Source of the DNA: Euphorbia lathyris
Lineage: Eukaryota > Streptophyta > Magnoliopsida > Malpighiales > Euphorbiaceae
Assembly: GCF_963576675.1 (NCBI RefSeq)
Contig: NC_088913.1
Coordinates: forward strand, 14,211,001-14,275,000
Direction of reading: 5' to 3'
Length of the DNA stretch: 64,000 nt
The notes under the pieces are model-generated. The model saw nothing but the letters and a program-made list of their open reading frames with translations, had not been told where the DNA came from and searched no databases. Below are positions 54,795 to 64,000 of this stretch, in pieces. Every line of letters starts with the position of its first letter. Position 1 is the first letter of the stretch. A program made the position numbers and the translations under genes.

Positions 54795-56699
54795 AGCGAG
54801 AAATTTGATTCCGGAAGGCATGCACTAAGCCCTTAACGGGGACGGATCGTTTTACTTCTTTTCGTATGCATTCACGAGCATTATTGCAAACCCTTTGGGT
54901 AATTTCCGCGAAACCTCTAGCGAGAGTCCATTCGTCGCTCGAAAGAGGCTAGCGTAAGTTCCCCCTTACAGTAAGGCGCCAAAGGGTCCCCATCCATTCG
55001 TTAGGGGCGAATCTGTGCGGTCCTGTGAGGTCCCGCGGTCAGCCGTGTCAGCATATAGTAGCCTTAGAAGTTTCCATAGGATTACCCGTTACTATTTTTG
55101 ATGTGATAAATGAATCAGTTCGTGTTTTCAAACCGCCATGATACGTGTCTAATCCTAAATTATGTAAAGAAAATGAGACGATGCGTTAATATATACTCAT
55201 GAATCGACATACTAATTACCCTAAAACATCGAAACGATTTGAACTAAAGACGACTTAGTCATCTCATATGAATGAACATGTGCGACCCGCCTTGTCCCTT
55301 TCGGTGTCCCGACGAAGGCACGTGTTCAGGAAATACGTTATGACGTAAGCACGTATTAGTATTAATCGGTTCGGTGTTAAGGATAGTTACATTTCGATAC
55401 AAAAGACTATATTAACGGTAGCCGTTATTCACATTCTTTAAATAAATTGGGATAAAACGAGATCACGACGAAACGAAAACGAAGAACATTTCTGTTTCAA
55501 ACGACCTTGTTGTAACGTGAAAAGTTTCGCACAAGTAGCCCGTCCCTTCCGAATAAAAGACGAGCTTTTACGTTATGCCTGGTGTCATTCTTAAGAGAAA
55601 TGGACGTGTCCGCAAAAGGTGACTAAGAAAATAAAAAGGAACTAATCGACCAAAATCATTCTGAATCTACGATATATGTTAATCCCGCGAGTAGTTAAAG
55701 AAAATAAACCAATATCGTTGAATACGTGCCTCGGACGAGAGTATACCCCGTTTAAAATCTCGAAGCCGAATTAAGCCAAACCATATAATTGCGCCATATG
55801 GACGAGACTGCGGGTTTTGGCTAACGACTCGATCATTTCGACCGTTACCAAAACTGCAAGAAATATGGCCCGATATACGTGTTTGCTTAAATTCGCGCCT
55901 AAAGGAAGGAAAACGGTGATATCCTCGCTTCGAATAAACATGCGATTCAACGAAACATTGATTTTCTATAACCACACTGAGATGATATATCCCGTGGGTT
56001 GGGAGGAACAAAGAGTTGTAATTAGCCGAAAGATTATCGTGCGCTCAAATAAGACTCGCCGTCTTTTCATGTAGCAAAATGAGTAAACGGAATCTCAACG
56101 CTAAAAACAAACACGTTACGCAATGAATCCGTTCCCTAAAATAAATCCAAAAGTGATTCCATCACTAAACAAACGCATGGTTATGTTCTCGATAAAATCC
56201 CCATTGTAACCCAAAAATCGAGACATGAACCCACGCGAATAAAAGGGAACGAGTCATTGACAATAACGAACGATTGGACTAGAAGAATAACTCGAACCAT
56301 GTCTAAAAACCGAGATGCGCTCAAAGGGAGTCAAAACCCGAATTAACGCATCTCGCGAAAGGACAAAAGACGAGTTATTCCGAAAGGACAATCCAACTTG
56401 GTCGATTTCTTAGTCACTGAATATGGATACGTCAAAACGAACTGTATTGTCTGATGGTTGATTTACTTTCCCGCAATAATCGACGGCATCACGCGTCCCC
56501 TGGACCGCAATGTGAGCCAAAAAAAACCAAAATCCTAGGAAAGAGACCTGGACCAACGAGTGTGTGGAGGAATAAGGGTGGAAGAGAGATGTTGTGATAC
56601 GTGTAATTAGAACTAACGTTTGTTCTTCTTATCTTATAATCGCAAATAAATAAACGCACACACCACGAATCATGCATATGAAATCATACATACATACTA
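54795..56699 (+). other. Untranslated leader of the Tat-type element (~1.9 kb)
   Basis: Between the primer site and the gag ATG there is no frame longer than about 110 codons on either strand, and none has recognisable motifs. Ogre elements carry an additional ORF1 in this position; none is seen here. The region is not AT-skewed like the host intergenic DNA and uses CGA/TCG-rich words, in keeping with the coding part of the element. Confidence 0.6.
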
Positions 56700-57542
56700 A
56701 TGGATACCGTTCGCGCAGACGTCATCATTAAGCGGTTGTGGTTTCGCGAGAGTAATCGGCTTGTCAGACAGTTTGATCAGTCGCGAGTAGACAGTCCCGA
56801 ATCAGTAGTTGTGGCTTCTGAATCATCTTCATCCGAGTATACTCAGTCTTCCGTCAGTATGTCTCCAACCGACGAGAAGGTGGCTGAATTGGAGAATTTT
56901 GTGAACAATATCAACGACCAACTGGCCGCAATCTTGGCCCAGCTAGCTGAGTTAGCACTGAAGGACAATAAGAGTGGTAGTAAGCATGCTGAGAATGAGG
57001 TGAACGATGGCCCTCGCTTTGGGAATGAGGAGGATTATCAGGATTATGTCCGAAAACAGTTAGAGAAGGAGAAAGCTAAGGAAGAGGAGTGGAGGCAACA
57101 CATCACACAGGAAGTGCAGGACTTGCGCGGAGGAAGCTCCGGGAGTCAAGATTTCTATAACTTGAAGAATTGCTTGACAGCAACAGCTTTGCCTCTGAAA
57201 TTCCGGCTCCCTGACATGAAAAAGTTCGATGGAAGTGGAGATCCCACCGCTCACATGAATCAGTACGTTGCGGTAATGAAGCACACGATCCTGACCGAGG
57301 ATCAAGTCTTGGGGCTGTTTAACACTTACCTGGAGGGGGCTGCCCTCACATGGTTCCATGCGTTACCAATGGTGACAAAGAAGGATTGGAAGGAGTTGGC
57401 GAAGTCGTTCATCGCTCAGTATAGCTTTAACACCATGCTGGAAGTCACTTTGAAAGAGTTAGAGAGCACTAAGCAGCAGACTGGGGAATCCCTTTCAGAC
57501 TTCGTGAAGAGATGGAGGGCTAAGGCCGCGGTCATGAAATAG
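56700..57542 (+). CDS. gag: Tat-type gag, first capsid module (frame broken by TAG)
   Basis: 280 codons from ATG 56,700 to TAG 57,540-57,542. The N-terminus is polar with a coiled-coil-like segment (KVAELENFVNNINDQLAAIL, residues about 60-80) and a charged stretch. The capsid-like core (residues about 165-245) has MKKFDGSGDPTAHMNQYVAV, EGAALTWFHALP and FIAQYSFN, then GESLSDFVKRWRAKAAVMK. The same reading frame resumes straight after the TAG and continues the gag C-terminus (QDQIRMVIGNTLPYIKNELR). The TAG is therefore an interruption of a single gag-pol frame, by mutation or conceivably by readthrough. Gag would form the virus-like particle of the element in the cytoplasm. Confidence 0.85.
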   Translation: MDTVRADVIIKRLWFRESNRLVRQFDQSRVDSPESVVVASESSSSEYTQSSVSMSPTDEKVAELENFVNNINDQLAAILAQLAELALKDNKSGSKHAENEVNDGPRFGNEEDYQDYVRKQLEKEKAKEEEWRQHITQEVQDLRGGSSGSQDFYNLKNCLTATALPLKFRLPDMKKFDGSGDPTAHMNQYVAVMKHTILTEDQVLGLFNTYLEGAALTWFHALPMVTKKDWKELAKSFIAQYSFNTMLEVTLKELESTKQQTGESLSDFVKRWRAKAAVMK

Positions 57543-57569
57543 AAGCCGCTTGAGCAAGATCAGATCCGA

Positions 57570-60500
57570 ATGGTGATTGGCAATACGTTGCCGTATATTA
57601 AGAATGAATTGCGGTATATGCCGTTCACGGATTTCAATCAGATGTATAGTTGTGCCTTGACTGTTGAAGGCGATGGGGGGCCGAAGAAAGCTTATACCAA
57701 GTGGACGAAGTCTGGATATAGTGCCGGAGGGCCTAGCGCGAGTACGGAATCCGCAGCAGTGAAAGTGGTTGATCTTAATGCTATTGAAAAGAGGCGGTTT
57801 GCCAAGTTCGATCAGACCTATACTAAAGTTTTCGAGCGTCTGCAGAAAAAGGGATTGTTGAAAGCCCTTACCCCGTATAACAAAGCTCAACCTACTCCGC
57901 AGATACAGGCTAGAGGGTATTGTGAGTTCCACAGCAGTTATGGACATACGATTGAGAATTGCGAGAGGCTGAAACACGAAATCCAAGATTTGATTGAGGA
58001 GAAGAAGATAGCTGATCCTTCGTCAGCAAACCCTTCCATTAGGCGCAATCCATTGCCTAATCATAGGGTGAGCATGATCGAAGCTGGTTTGATGGAAACT
58101 GTGGTGATGGAATCTTTTGAGGAAGATGTAGAGGAGTTGTTGGACTCCGTCGAAAGAAGCAATGTAGGAAATGGTCTGTATGTGTCCTTCTTGGGTGAGG
58201 AACAAGAGGATGAACCAATGGAGGAAGGATCAGATGGTGGAGCACCATATGACGAGGATAGTGCCGAAGAGACCGGTGAAGGGGCGTCTCGGACTATCGT
58301 GCCAAATTTGGGTTTGTTCAGTGGAGGAAGGGATCCCGAAGTGCACTTGCGTGAGTATATGCACGACATGTTTATTGAATCCTTCGGGGTAGATGAAATT
58401 GCTCAGTGGTTCCACCATTCGCTGGTAAGTGAGCCTTTGCAATGGTTCCATTCATTGCCCGACTCTTGCAAGCACGATTGGGATCGGTTGTCGGATTTGT
58501 TTCTTGAAAAGTATCAGAGAGCAGAGGATAGAACCGCGGAGCACTTTGCAATGCAGATTGGACCCATCAAGCGTCCATTGCCAAGGGTGAGCAAGTATAA
58601 CGGCAATAAGGACCCTATGGAGCACCTTCACTTCTATTTGTCGGCTATGACAGCCTTGAGTTTCAAAGAGGAAGAGATCACTAGCTTGTTTTGTAATTCA
58701 TTGATGGGTGAACCGCTGATGTGGTACATGTCGCTGCCGATGTATGTTAAGACCGATTGGGCAGCTATGACGAAGAGATTTATCAAGGAATATACGGTAT
58801 GGATGTTAGCAGAGCAAACCCCTGATTCCCCATCTTACCAAACACCTGATGCGGTGTTAGCGATGCCTAGGTATGGTGGATACCAGGATCCTGTGGAGCA
58901 TGCAAGGATATTCCGCGATCATATGTATAACGCTGGATTTCCACAGTGTGAGTTGCATGAACATTTTTCGAAAACCTTGATAGGTGAAGCCTTATTGTGG
59001 CATCAGGGTCTGTCGGAGGAAGAGATGTGTCATTGGGTACCACTCAGAAATGCCTTTGTGGCGAGATACGAAATGTACATTCCGTGGACGGGATCCCTGG
59101 ATGATTTGGACAGGATTAGGCAATTCCCCGAGGAACATTTTGTGGATTATGCTAGGAGGTGGATGCACCGTTATGAGCGGTGTAATGAGACAATGAGTGA
59201 TAAGGTGCAGCTTATGTGCATACAACGAGGCGCTATTCCGTTGGCCGCAAGAAGGATGAGTAGAGTGTCCCTCCGTGACTATGATGAGTTGATAGGTTGG
59301 GCCTTGTATGGATCGGCGGATCCCTTTTTCCTGAATCCGAGTGTTCCTCACGTCATGGATTTAATGGTCGTAGACATTTGGGCGAGTTCCTCGAACGAGG
59401 AGGATGCCAATCGAAGGGTTTCTATTAACATTTGGGACGAGTCGGATGACGAGCCAGAAGTTGCGGTGATGACGAGATCAGGTCGTGTGGCCGAGGGAAA
59501 GGCACCAATGGTAGAGACTGAGATTGGAGAAGGTTCGGCTCCTAAGCCCGACGACCAAATTCTTGAACAGTTGAAGAAGACGCAAGCTAAGTCTACGGTC
59601 TGGGAAGTTTTATGCCACTCTAAGTACCATCGTGAGAACCTGATGAAGGAGTTGCAGAATTTGGTGATCTCCACCGACACTGAGCCGGCAGCGCTAGTAG
59701 GGGCAATAATGGCCCGAAAGAAGAGTGAGATCACATTTACCGACGAGGATCTCCCAGAAGAGGGGAAGGCTCACAACAAGCCATTGTATATCCGAGCAGA
59801 AATTAACGGGAAGAAGACTAGCTGTGTGATGGTCGATGATGGATCGGCCATTAATGTTTGTCTGTTGAAACTCTTGTCGAAGTTGGGAGTGGAGAGAGGA
59901 GACTTGACAGCTTCTGAAACAGTGATCAGAGCATACGATGACAGCCGTAGGCATATTGAAGGAGTCTTCAAGGCCAAATTGAAAGTAGGGCCGCATGAGG
60001 AAGAGACTGAATTCACAGTGTTGGACATCCCGGTAACTTTTGCTGTGTTGTTGGGACGCCCTTGGTTCCACAAGCTGGGAGGTGTGCCCTCCACGCTCCA
60101 CCAAATGATCAAGTTCCCTTTCGGGGAGGAGATAGTAACAATTAGAGCCGAGAAATTGAGCTCGGTGGCAGCATTGGGAATTGAGCCTCAACTCTTCTCC
60201 GGATTCCAAGTCTCTGGGATTTACGAGTCGAGCATGACCACCGATGTGGTGAAGATGATGAAAGGAGGTTTCATCCCGGGAATGGGATTAGGAGCACACC
60301 ATCAAGGGTTGTCGGAGTTTCCGGATTCTAAAAGTCAGAAAACCCGGAGGGGTTTGGGATATGAGCAGGGGAGTCCATCCAACATGAGTGCAGAAGGAAA
60401 AATAGGCTTGAGGAAGCATTTTGTAAGCGAGGGGCATGGAAAGCCATATTCAGGAACCTCCGAGTCGTGGACTAGCACGGAAGGAAAGATTTTGCCAGGG

Positions 60501-63500
60501 TTTGAAATCTTCAATGATGTCGCCGACTGGGGCAAAGGAAAGGCAAGCTGCTTTGTCGAGGAGATCATGATGTTGGATTCAAATGCCGAGGAGCAGGTCA
60601 TTACCATTGAAGCGGCTACAGGAGCTGAAATTGAGCCTAGTACCTCGAGAGTATATGAGAAGTCCGAAGATATTGAGGATGAAAATTGTATTACTGCTTT
60701 GTTTGAGTCCGATGATGTAATCACCCACGCTATCAATGAAATGAATTCTGATTTTGCTTACTTGCTTGATGTTGATCATGATCATTCCATGCATTCTCAT
60801 TCATATAACATGCCTACATTTGAAATCAATACAATAGAAATGTCAACTTTCAATCTTGGTACGGATGAAAATCCTAAACTTATACAAATTGCTCAAGAAT
60901 TAACTATTAAAGAGAGAAAAGAATTTGAGAGAATAATTAAAAAATACGAAATTGTATTCGCGTGGACATACGAAGACATGCCTGGAATCGATCAATCAAT
61001 CGTAACTCACCGTATTCCAACATATCCCGAGGCGAGGCCCGTAAAGCAGAAGCTCCGACGTATGAGACCCGAATGGGCAGATAAGATCAGAGAGGAGGTG
61101 AAGAAGCAGTTAGAAGCAGGATTCATCGAAGTGATCGACTATCCCCCTTGGGTCGCAAATGTAGTGCCCATTGCGAAAAAGGATGGCAAAGTGAGGATGT
61201 GCGTGGATTACAGAGATCTTAACAAGGCATGCCCCAAGGATGAGTTCGCCTTGCCTCATATCGATGTATTGATCGACAGTGCAGCATCAAGCGTCTTACA
61301 CACAAATGTGGATGGTTTCATGGGCTACATGCAAGTTCAGATGGCCGAAAAGCACAAAGCGAAAACCTCGTTCACAACAGAGTGGGGAACATACTGTTAC
61401 AGAGTGATGCCATTTGGTTTGAAAAATTCCGGGGTAACCTACCAGCGAATGGCCACAGCCCTGTTCCATGACATGATACACAAGGAGGTAGAAGTCTACG
61501 TGGATGACATGATGGTCAAATCAGAGACAAGAGAAGGGCATTTTGCCGCACTCGAGAAGTTTTTGGCCCGAATTGCAGAATTCAAGCTAAGGTTAAACCC
61601 GAAGAAGTGCTTTTTCGGCGTTTCGTCGGGGAAAATCTTAGGCTATGTAATCGGAAATAAGGGAATTGAGGTGGATCCTGATAAAGTGAAGGCTATAAAG
61701 GAAATGCCAGCGCCGAGAAATGAGAAGGAAGTGAGGGGGTTTCTGGGGCAAGTTCAGTATATCAGTCGGTTCATAGCAAGACTCACCACAATCTGCGAGC
61801 CAATCTTTAAGTTGTTAAGGAAAGACCAACCCGTCGTTTGGAATGATAAGTGTCAACAGGCGTTGGAGAGTGTCCGAATTTACTTGTCTAATCCGCCAGT
61901 GTTGAGACCGCCTAAACTGGGAAAGCCACTTCTCCTCTATGTAGCAATTGAGGAGCGATCTATCGGAGCAATGTTAGCTCAAGAGGGAGACACCGGTGTG
62001 GAACACGCGGTGTATTATTTGAGTAAGAAGTTCCTAGAGTATGAGCTCAAATACAACATGATCGAAAAGACATGTGTGGAAGTGGTGTGGTTGACGAAGA
62101 AACTGCGGCACTATTTCCAATCGTATAAAGTGATCATTATTTCTCGGATGGACCCCGTGAAGTATCTATACCGAACTCCATCCTTGACGGGGAAGTTAGC
62201 CAGATGGTTGTTGCTTTTGTCCGAGTTTGACATTGAATATGTGACGAAGAAGGTTATCAAAGGAAGAGCCGTGGCAAAATTTTTGGCTAATCAACCCCTG
62301 AATACAGAAGAAGAAGAGATAAGATATGATTTCCCCGATGAACATTTGAATGCAATCGAAGTTATACCGTGGAAAATGTTCTTCGACGGAGCAGTTAATT
62401 CGAATGGAGCCGGAGTAGGAGTACTACTTATCTCCCCGGAAGGAGAAAGAATCCCGATGGTGAAGAAGTTATCCTTCCCCCTTACCAACAATATGGCCGA
62501 ATACGAAGCATGCATTTATGGTTTGGAGTCATTAGCAGCACTGGGAGCGTCATATGTCGAAATTTGGGGTGACTCCAAGTTGATCATCGAACAGGCACAA
62601 GGAAACTGGGAAGTGAGAGAAGAAAGGCTACGTCCGTATCTAGATCAGCTAGAAGGGTTGGCATTGAGATTCCAAGAATGTCGCTTCTATCACATTCCTC
62701 GAGCTCAGAATCAGGCCGCGGATGCCTTGGCCACTTTGGTGTCAATTTGGGACAACCCCCGGAACCTTGCTTCGAAACCATTGGTATTGAGAAGATCTCA
62801 CAAACCGTGCTACGAAGACGTAATGCTGTTAGGGGCAGATGAAAAACCGTGGTATTTCGATATCGTGAACTTCATGAAAGATGGAACATATCCGGCAGAG
62901 TCAGAACCTAGGGATCAAGCTGTGATTAGAAGGCTAGCTCGTCAGTTCGTCATCCATAACGACTTGCTTTACAAAAGGCACATTGACGGATTACAACTAA
63001 GATGCTTGGATGCTGGAGAAGCCCGCGAGGCGATGGAATCAGTACATTCGGGAATTTGTGGAGCCCATATGGGAGGAGCAATACTAGCTAAGAAAATTAT
63101 TAGGCAAGGCTTTTATTGGCTCACCATGGAAAGAGATTGTAACGAGTATGCGAAGAAATGTCACGATTGTCAAATCCACGGCGATTGCAGTCATCTTCAG
63201 GCCATGGAACTACATGTGCTAGCACCTATTTGGCCATTCGCTGCCTGGGGCATTGACATCGTCGGCGAAGTAAGGCCTAATGCTTCAAATGGACATAAGT
63301 TTATTGCAGTCGCCATCGATTATTTCACCAAATGGGTAGAAGCAGAGTCGTTTAGCAAACTGGGATCCAAGCAGATGAGAAAGTTCATTGAAAAACACTT
63401 GATCACCAGGTTCGGAGTGCCTCATCATATGATCACGGATAACGGGGTCCAGTTTCAGGGGGAAGTAAGGAATCTTTTCCGAGAATATGACATTGAACAT

Positions 63501-63926
63501 CACAGGTCTTCTCCGTACCGTCCACAGGCTAATGGGGCAGTAGAAGCAGCTAATAAGAACCTTAAAAGGACCCTCGTAAAGACGGTGGAATCACATCGGA
63601 ATTGGCATGAGCACCTCCCACTCGCGTTGTGGGATTATCGCATGACAGTCAGAATCTCGACTGGGGCAACGCCATTCTCCTTGGTATACAGAACAGAAGC
63701 AGTCCTGCCGATTGAGATCGAAAAGCGATCGTTGAGAATCGCAGTGGAAGCAGAAATTCCCGAAACGGAATGGGTGAAGAGGCGATGTGAGCAGTTGGCT
63801 TTAGTTGATGAGAAAAGGATGGAAGCCCTTTACCATGTACAGTTATATCAAAGAAGGATGGCTCGGGCTTTCAATAAAAAAGTCAAGACCAGCCCTATCA
63901 AAGAAGGAGATTTGGTGCTGAAATAG
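57570..63926 (+). CDS. pol: Tat-type gag-pol polyprotein with three additional gag modules
   Basis: 2,118 codons in the same frame as 56,700-57,542. In order: gag C-terminus with a zinc-knuckle-like CEFHSSYGHTIENC (residues about 118-131) and three more capsid-like modules (about 245-321, 335-412, 430-506). A retropepsin-type protease follows (VDDGSAINVC at about 755, LLGRPW at about 828), then a G-patch-like GFIPGMGLGAHHQG (about 900). The reverse transcriptase has DYRDLNKACPKDEFALP and YVDD at 1,310. The first RNase H is degenerate (VAIEERS where an acidic residue is usual). A second, archaeal-type RNase H follows (FFDGAVNSNG at about 1,605, AEYEACIYGL, GDSKLIIEQ, AADALATL). The integrase has an HHCC finger (about 1,825-1,870) and a D,D,E core (D near 1,894, ITDNG near 1,954, E near 1,988). 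Dual RNase H marks the Tat lineage. It ends at TAG 63,924; the frame continues beyond. Confidence 0.9.
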   Translation: MVIGNTLPYIKNELRYMPFTDFNQMYSCALTVEGDGGPKKAYTKWTKSGYSAGGPSASTESAAVKVVDLNAIEKRRFAKFDQTYTKVFERLQKKGLLKALTPYNKAQPTPQIQARGYCEFHSSYGHTIENCERLKHEIQDLIEEKKIADPSSANPSIRRNPLPNHRVSMIEAGLMETVVMESFEEDVEELLDSVERSNVGNGLYVSFLGEEQEDEPMEEGSDGGAPYDEDSAEETGEGASRTIVPNLGLFSGGRDPEVHLREYMHDMFIESFGVDEIAQWFHHSLVSEPLQWFHSLPDSCKHDWDRLSDLFLEKYQRAEDRTAEHFAMQIGPIKRPLPRVSKYNGNKDPMEHLHFYLSAMTALSFKEEEITSLFCNSLMGEPLMWYMSLPMYVKTDWAAMTKRFIKEYTVWMLAEQTPDSPSYQTPDAVLAMPRYGGYQDPVEHARIFRDHMYNAGFPQCELHEHFSKTLIGEALLWHQGLSEEEMCHWVPLRNAFVARYEMYIPWTGSLDDLDRIRQFPEEHFVDYARRWMHRYERCNETMSDKVQLMCIQRGAIPLAARRMSRVSLRDYDELIGWALYGSADPFFLNPSVPHVMDLMVVDIWASSSNEEDANRRVSINIWDESDDEPEVAVMTRSGRVAEGKAPMVETEIGEGSAPKPDDQILEQLKKTQAKSTVWEVLCHSKYHRENLMKELQNLVISTDTEPAALVGAIMARKKSEITFTDEDLPEEGKAHNKPLYIRAEINGKKTSCVMVDDGSAINVCLLKLLSKLGVERGDLTASETVIRAYDDSRRHIEGVFKAKLKVGPHEEETEFTVLDIPVTFAVLLGRPWFHKLGGVPSTLHQMIKFPFGEEIVTIRAEKLSSVAALGIEPQLFSGFQVSGIYESSMTTDVVKMMKGGFIPGMGLGAHHQGLSEFPDSKSQKTRRGLGYEQGSPSNMSAEGKIGLRKHFVSEGHGKPYSGTSESWTSTEGKILPGFEIFNDVADWGKGKASCFVEEIMMLDSNAEEQVITIEAATGAEIEPSTSRVYEKSEDIEDENCITALFESDDVITHAINEMNSDFAYLLDVDHDHSMHSHSYNMPTFEINTIEMSTFNLGTDENPKLIQIAQELTIKERKEFERIIKKYEIVFAWTYEDMPGIDQSIVTHRIPTYPEARPVKQKLRRMRPEWADKIREEVKKQLEAGFIEVIDYPPWVANVVPIAKKDGKVRMCVDYRDLNKACPKDEFALPHIDVLIDSAASSVLHTNVDGFMGYMQVQMAEKHKAKTSFTTEWGTYCYRVMPFGLKNSGVTYQRMATALFHDMIHKEVEVYVDDMMVKSETREGHFAALEKFLARIAEFKLRLNPKKCFFGVSSGKILGYVIGNKGIEVDPDKVKAIKEMPAPRNEKEVRGFLGQVQYISRFIARLTTICEPIFKLLRKDQPVVWNDKCQQALESVRIYLSNPPVLRPPKLGKPLLLYVAIEERSIGAMLAQEGDTGVEHAVYYLSKKFLEYELKYNMIEKTCVEVVWLTKKLRHYFQSYKVIIISRMDPVKYLYRTPSLTGKLARWLLLLSEFDIEYVTKKVIKGRAVAKFLANQPLNTEEEEIRYDFPDEHLNAIEVIPWKMFFDGAVNSNGAGVGVLLISPEGERIPMVKKLSFPLTNNMAEYEACIYGLESLAALGASYVEIWGDSKLIIEQAQGNWEVREERLRPYLDQLEGLALRFQECRFYHIPRAQNQAADALATLVSIWDNPRNLASKPLVLRRSHKPCYEDVMLLGADEKPWYFDIVNFMKDGTYPAESEPRDQAVIRRLARQFVIHNDLLYKRHIDGLQLRCLDAGEAREAMESVHSGICGAHMGGAILAKKIIRQGFYWLTMERDCNEYAKKCHDCQIHGDCSHLQAMELHVLAPIWPFAAWGIDIVGEVRPNASNGHKFIAVAIDYFTKWVEAESFSKLGSKQMRKFIEKHLITRFGVPHHMITDNGVQFQGEVRNLFREYDIEHHRSSPYRPQANGAVEAANKNLKRTLVKTVESHRNWHEHLPLALWDYRMTVRISTGATPFSLVYRTEAVLPIEIEKRSLRIAVEAEIPETEWVKRRCEQLALVDEKRMEALYHVQLYQRRMARAFNKKVKTSPIKEGDLVLK

Positions 63927-64000
63927 ATCCGTGTGACGCACACCAACCCGAGGGGGAAGTTCAGGCCTAACTGGGAAGGACCATTCGTCGTGAGGAAGAT
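63927..64000 (+). CDS. Integrase C-terminus continuing past the TAG, cut by the window end
   Basis: In the same frame immediately after the TAG the sequence reads NPRGKFRPNWEGPFVVRK, the conserved G(K/R)F.PNWEGP.VV motif near the integrase C-terminus of plant gypsy elements. The TAG therefore truncates a polyprotein that originally continued. The rest lies outside the window. Confidence 0.8.
   Translation, partial: MRVTHTNPRGKFRPNWEGPFVVRK

Noticed and set aside
55679..56074. Opposed frames of 85 and 110 codons in the retroelement leader
   Set aside because: Neither resembles Ogre ORF1 or any domain; they overlap each other and are within chance length for this composition.
57495..63503. 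Numerous minus-strand frames of 60-170 codons
   Set aside because: Antisense shadows of the Tat-type gag-pol frame.

Overview
The window is nuclear DNA of a flowering plant, most likely a eudicot. It is AT-rich and intron-containing, crowded with plant retroelements (LINE, Athila-type and Tat-type LTR elements) and small TIR elements, and its only host genes are plant-type F-box families plus one unrecognised small acidic protein family. The species cannot be named from the sequence. No database search was run; family names rest on motifs read directly.

Layout. 1-5.9 kb: the broken 5' end of an F-box gene, a Mutator-like MITE with a 9-bp target duplication, a broken small acidic-protein gene, an LTR/gag remnant and a LINE RNase H remnant. 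6.2-14.3 kb: one decayed LINE on the minus strand, interrupted by an Athila-like LTR plus gag. 14.8-17.7 kb: the second acidic-protein gene copy, a gypsy gag/LTR remnant and a TIR element. 17.9-41.5 kb: an F-box cluster built from repeated units. Each unit carries an F-box/FBA (kelch-like) gene, then an F-box/LRR/FBD-type gene, then a LINE scrap. Two FBD-type genes (26.6 and 36.2 kb) and one FBA gene (18.4 kb) look intact once introns are removed. The other FBA copies are broken or fused, and one FBD copy has lost its F-box. 41.5-47.6 kb: MITEs, a foldback, a 40-bp tandem repeat and an isolated minus-strand FBA gene with a frameshift. 47.8-51.8 kb: a 4-kb array of the pentamer GTTAC and its variants, with internal duplications. 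51.8-64.0 kb: the 5' part of a Tat-lineage LTR retrotransposon (5' LTR, tRNA-Arg-like primer site, 1.9-kb leader, gag-pol). Its 3' end lies outside the window.

Most notable. (1) The Tat-type polyprotein carries four tandem gag (capsid-like) modules instead of one, and its single frame is broken only by two TAG codons. (2) The U3 of this element holds ten consecutive short hairpins spaced about 21.7 bp just upstream of the TATA box. The unrelated Athila-like LTR carries paired near-palindromes exactly 21 bp apart in a 94-bp repeat. (3) Many variants in the GTTAC array are those expected from CpG decay, so pure blocks mark recent amplification. The host genes do not form a pathway; the F-box proteins would act as substrate adaptors of SCF ubiquitin ligases.
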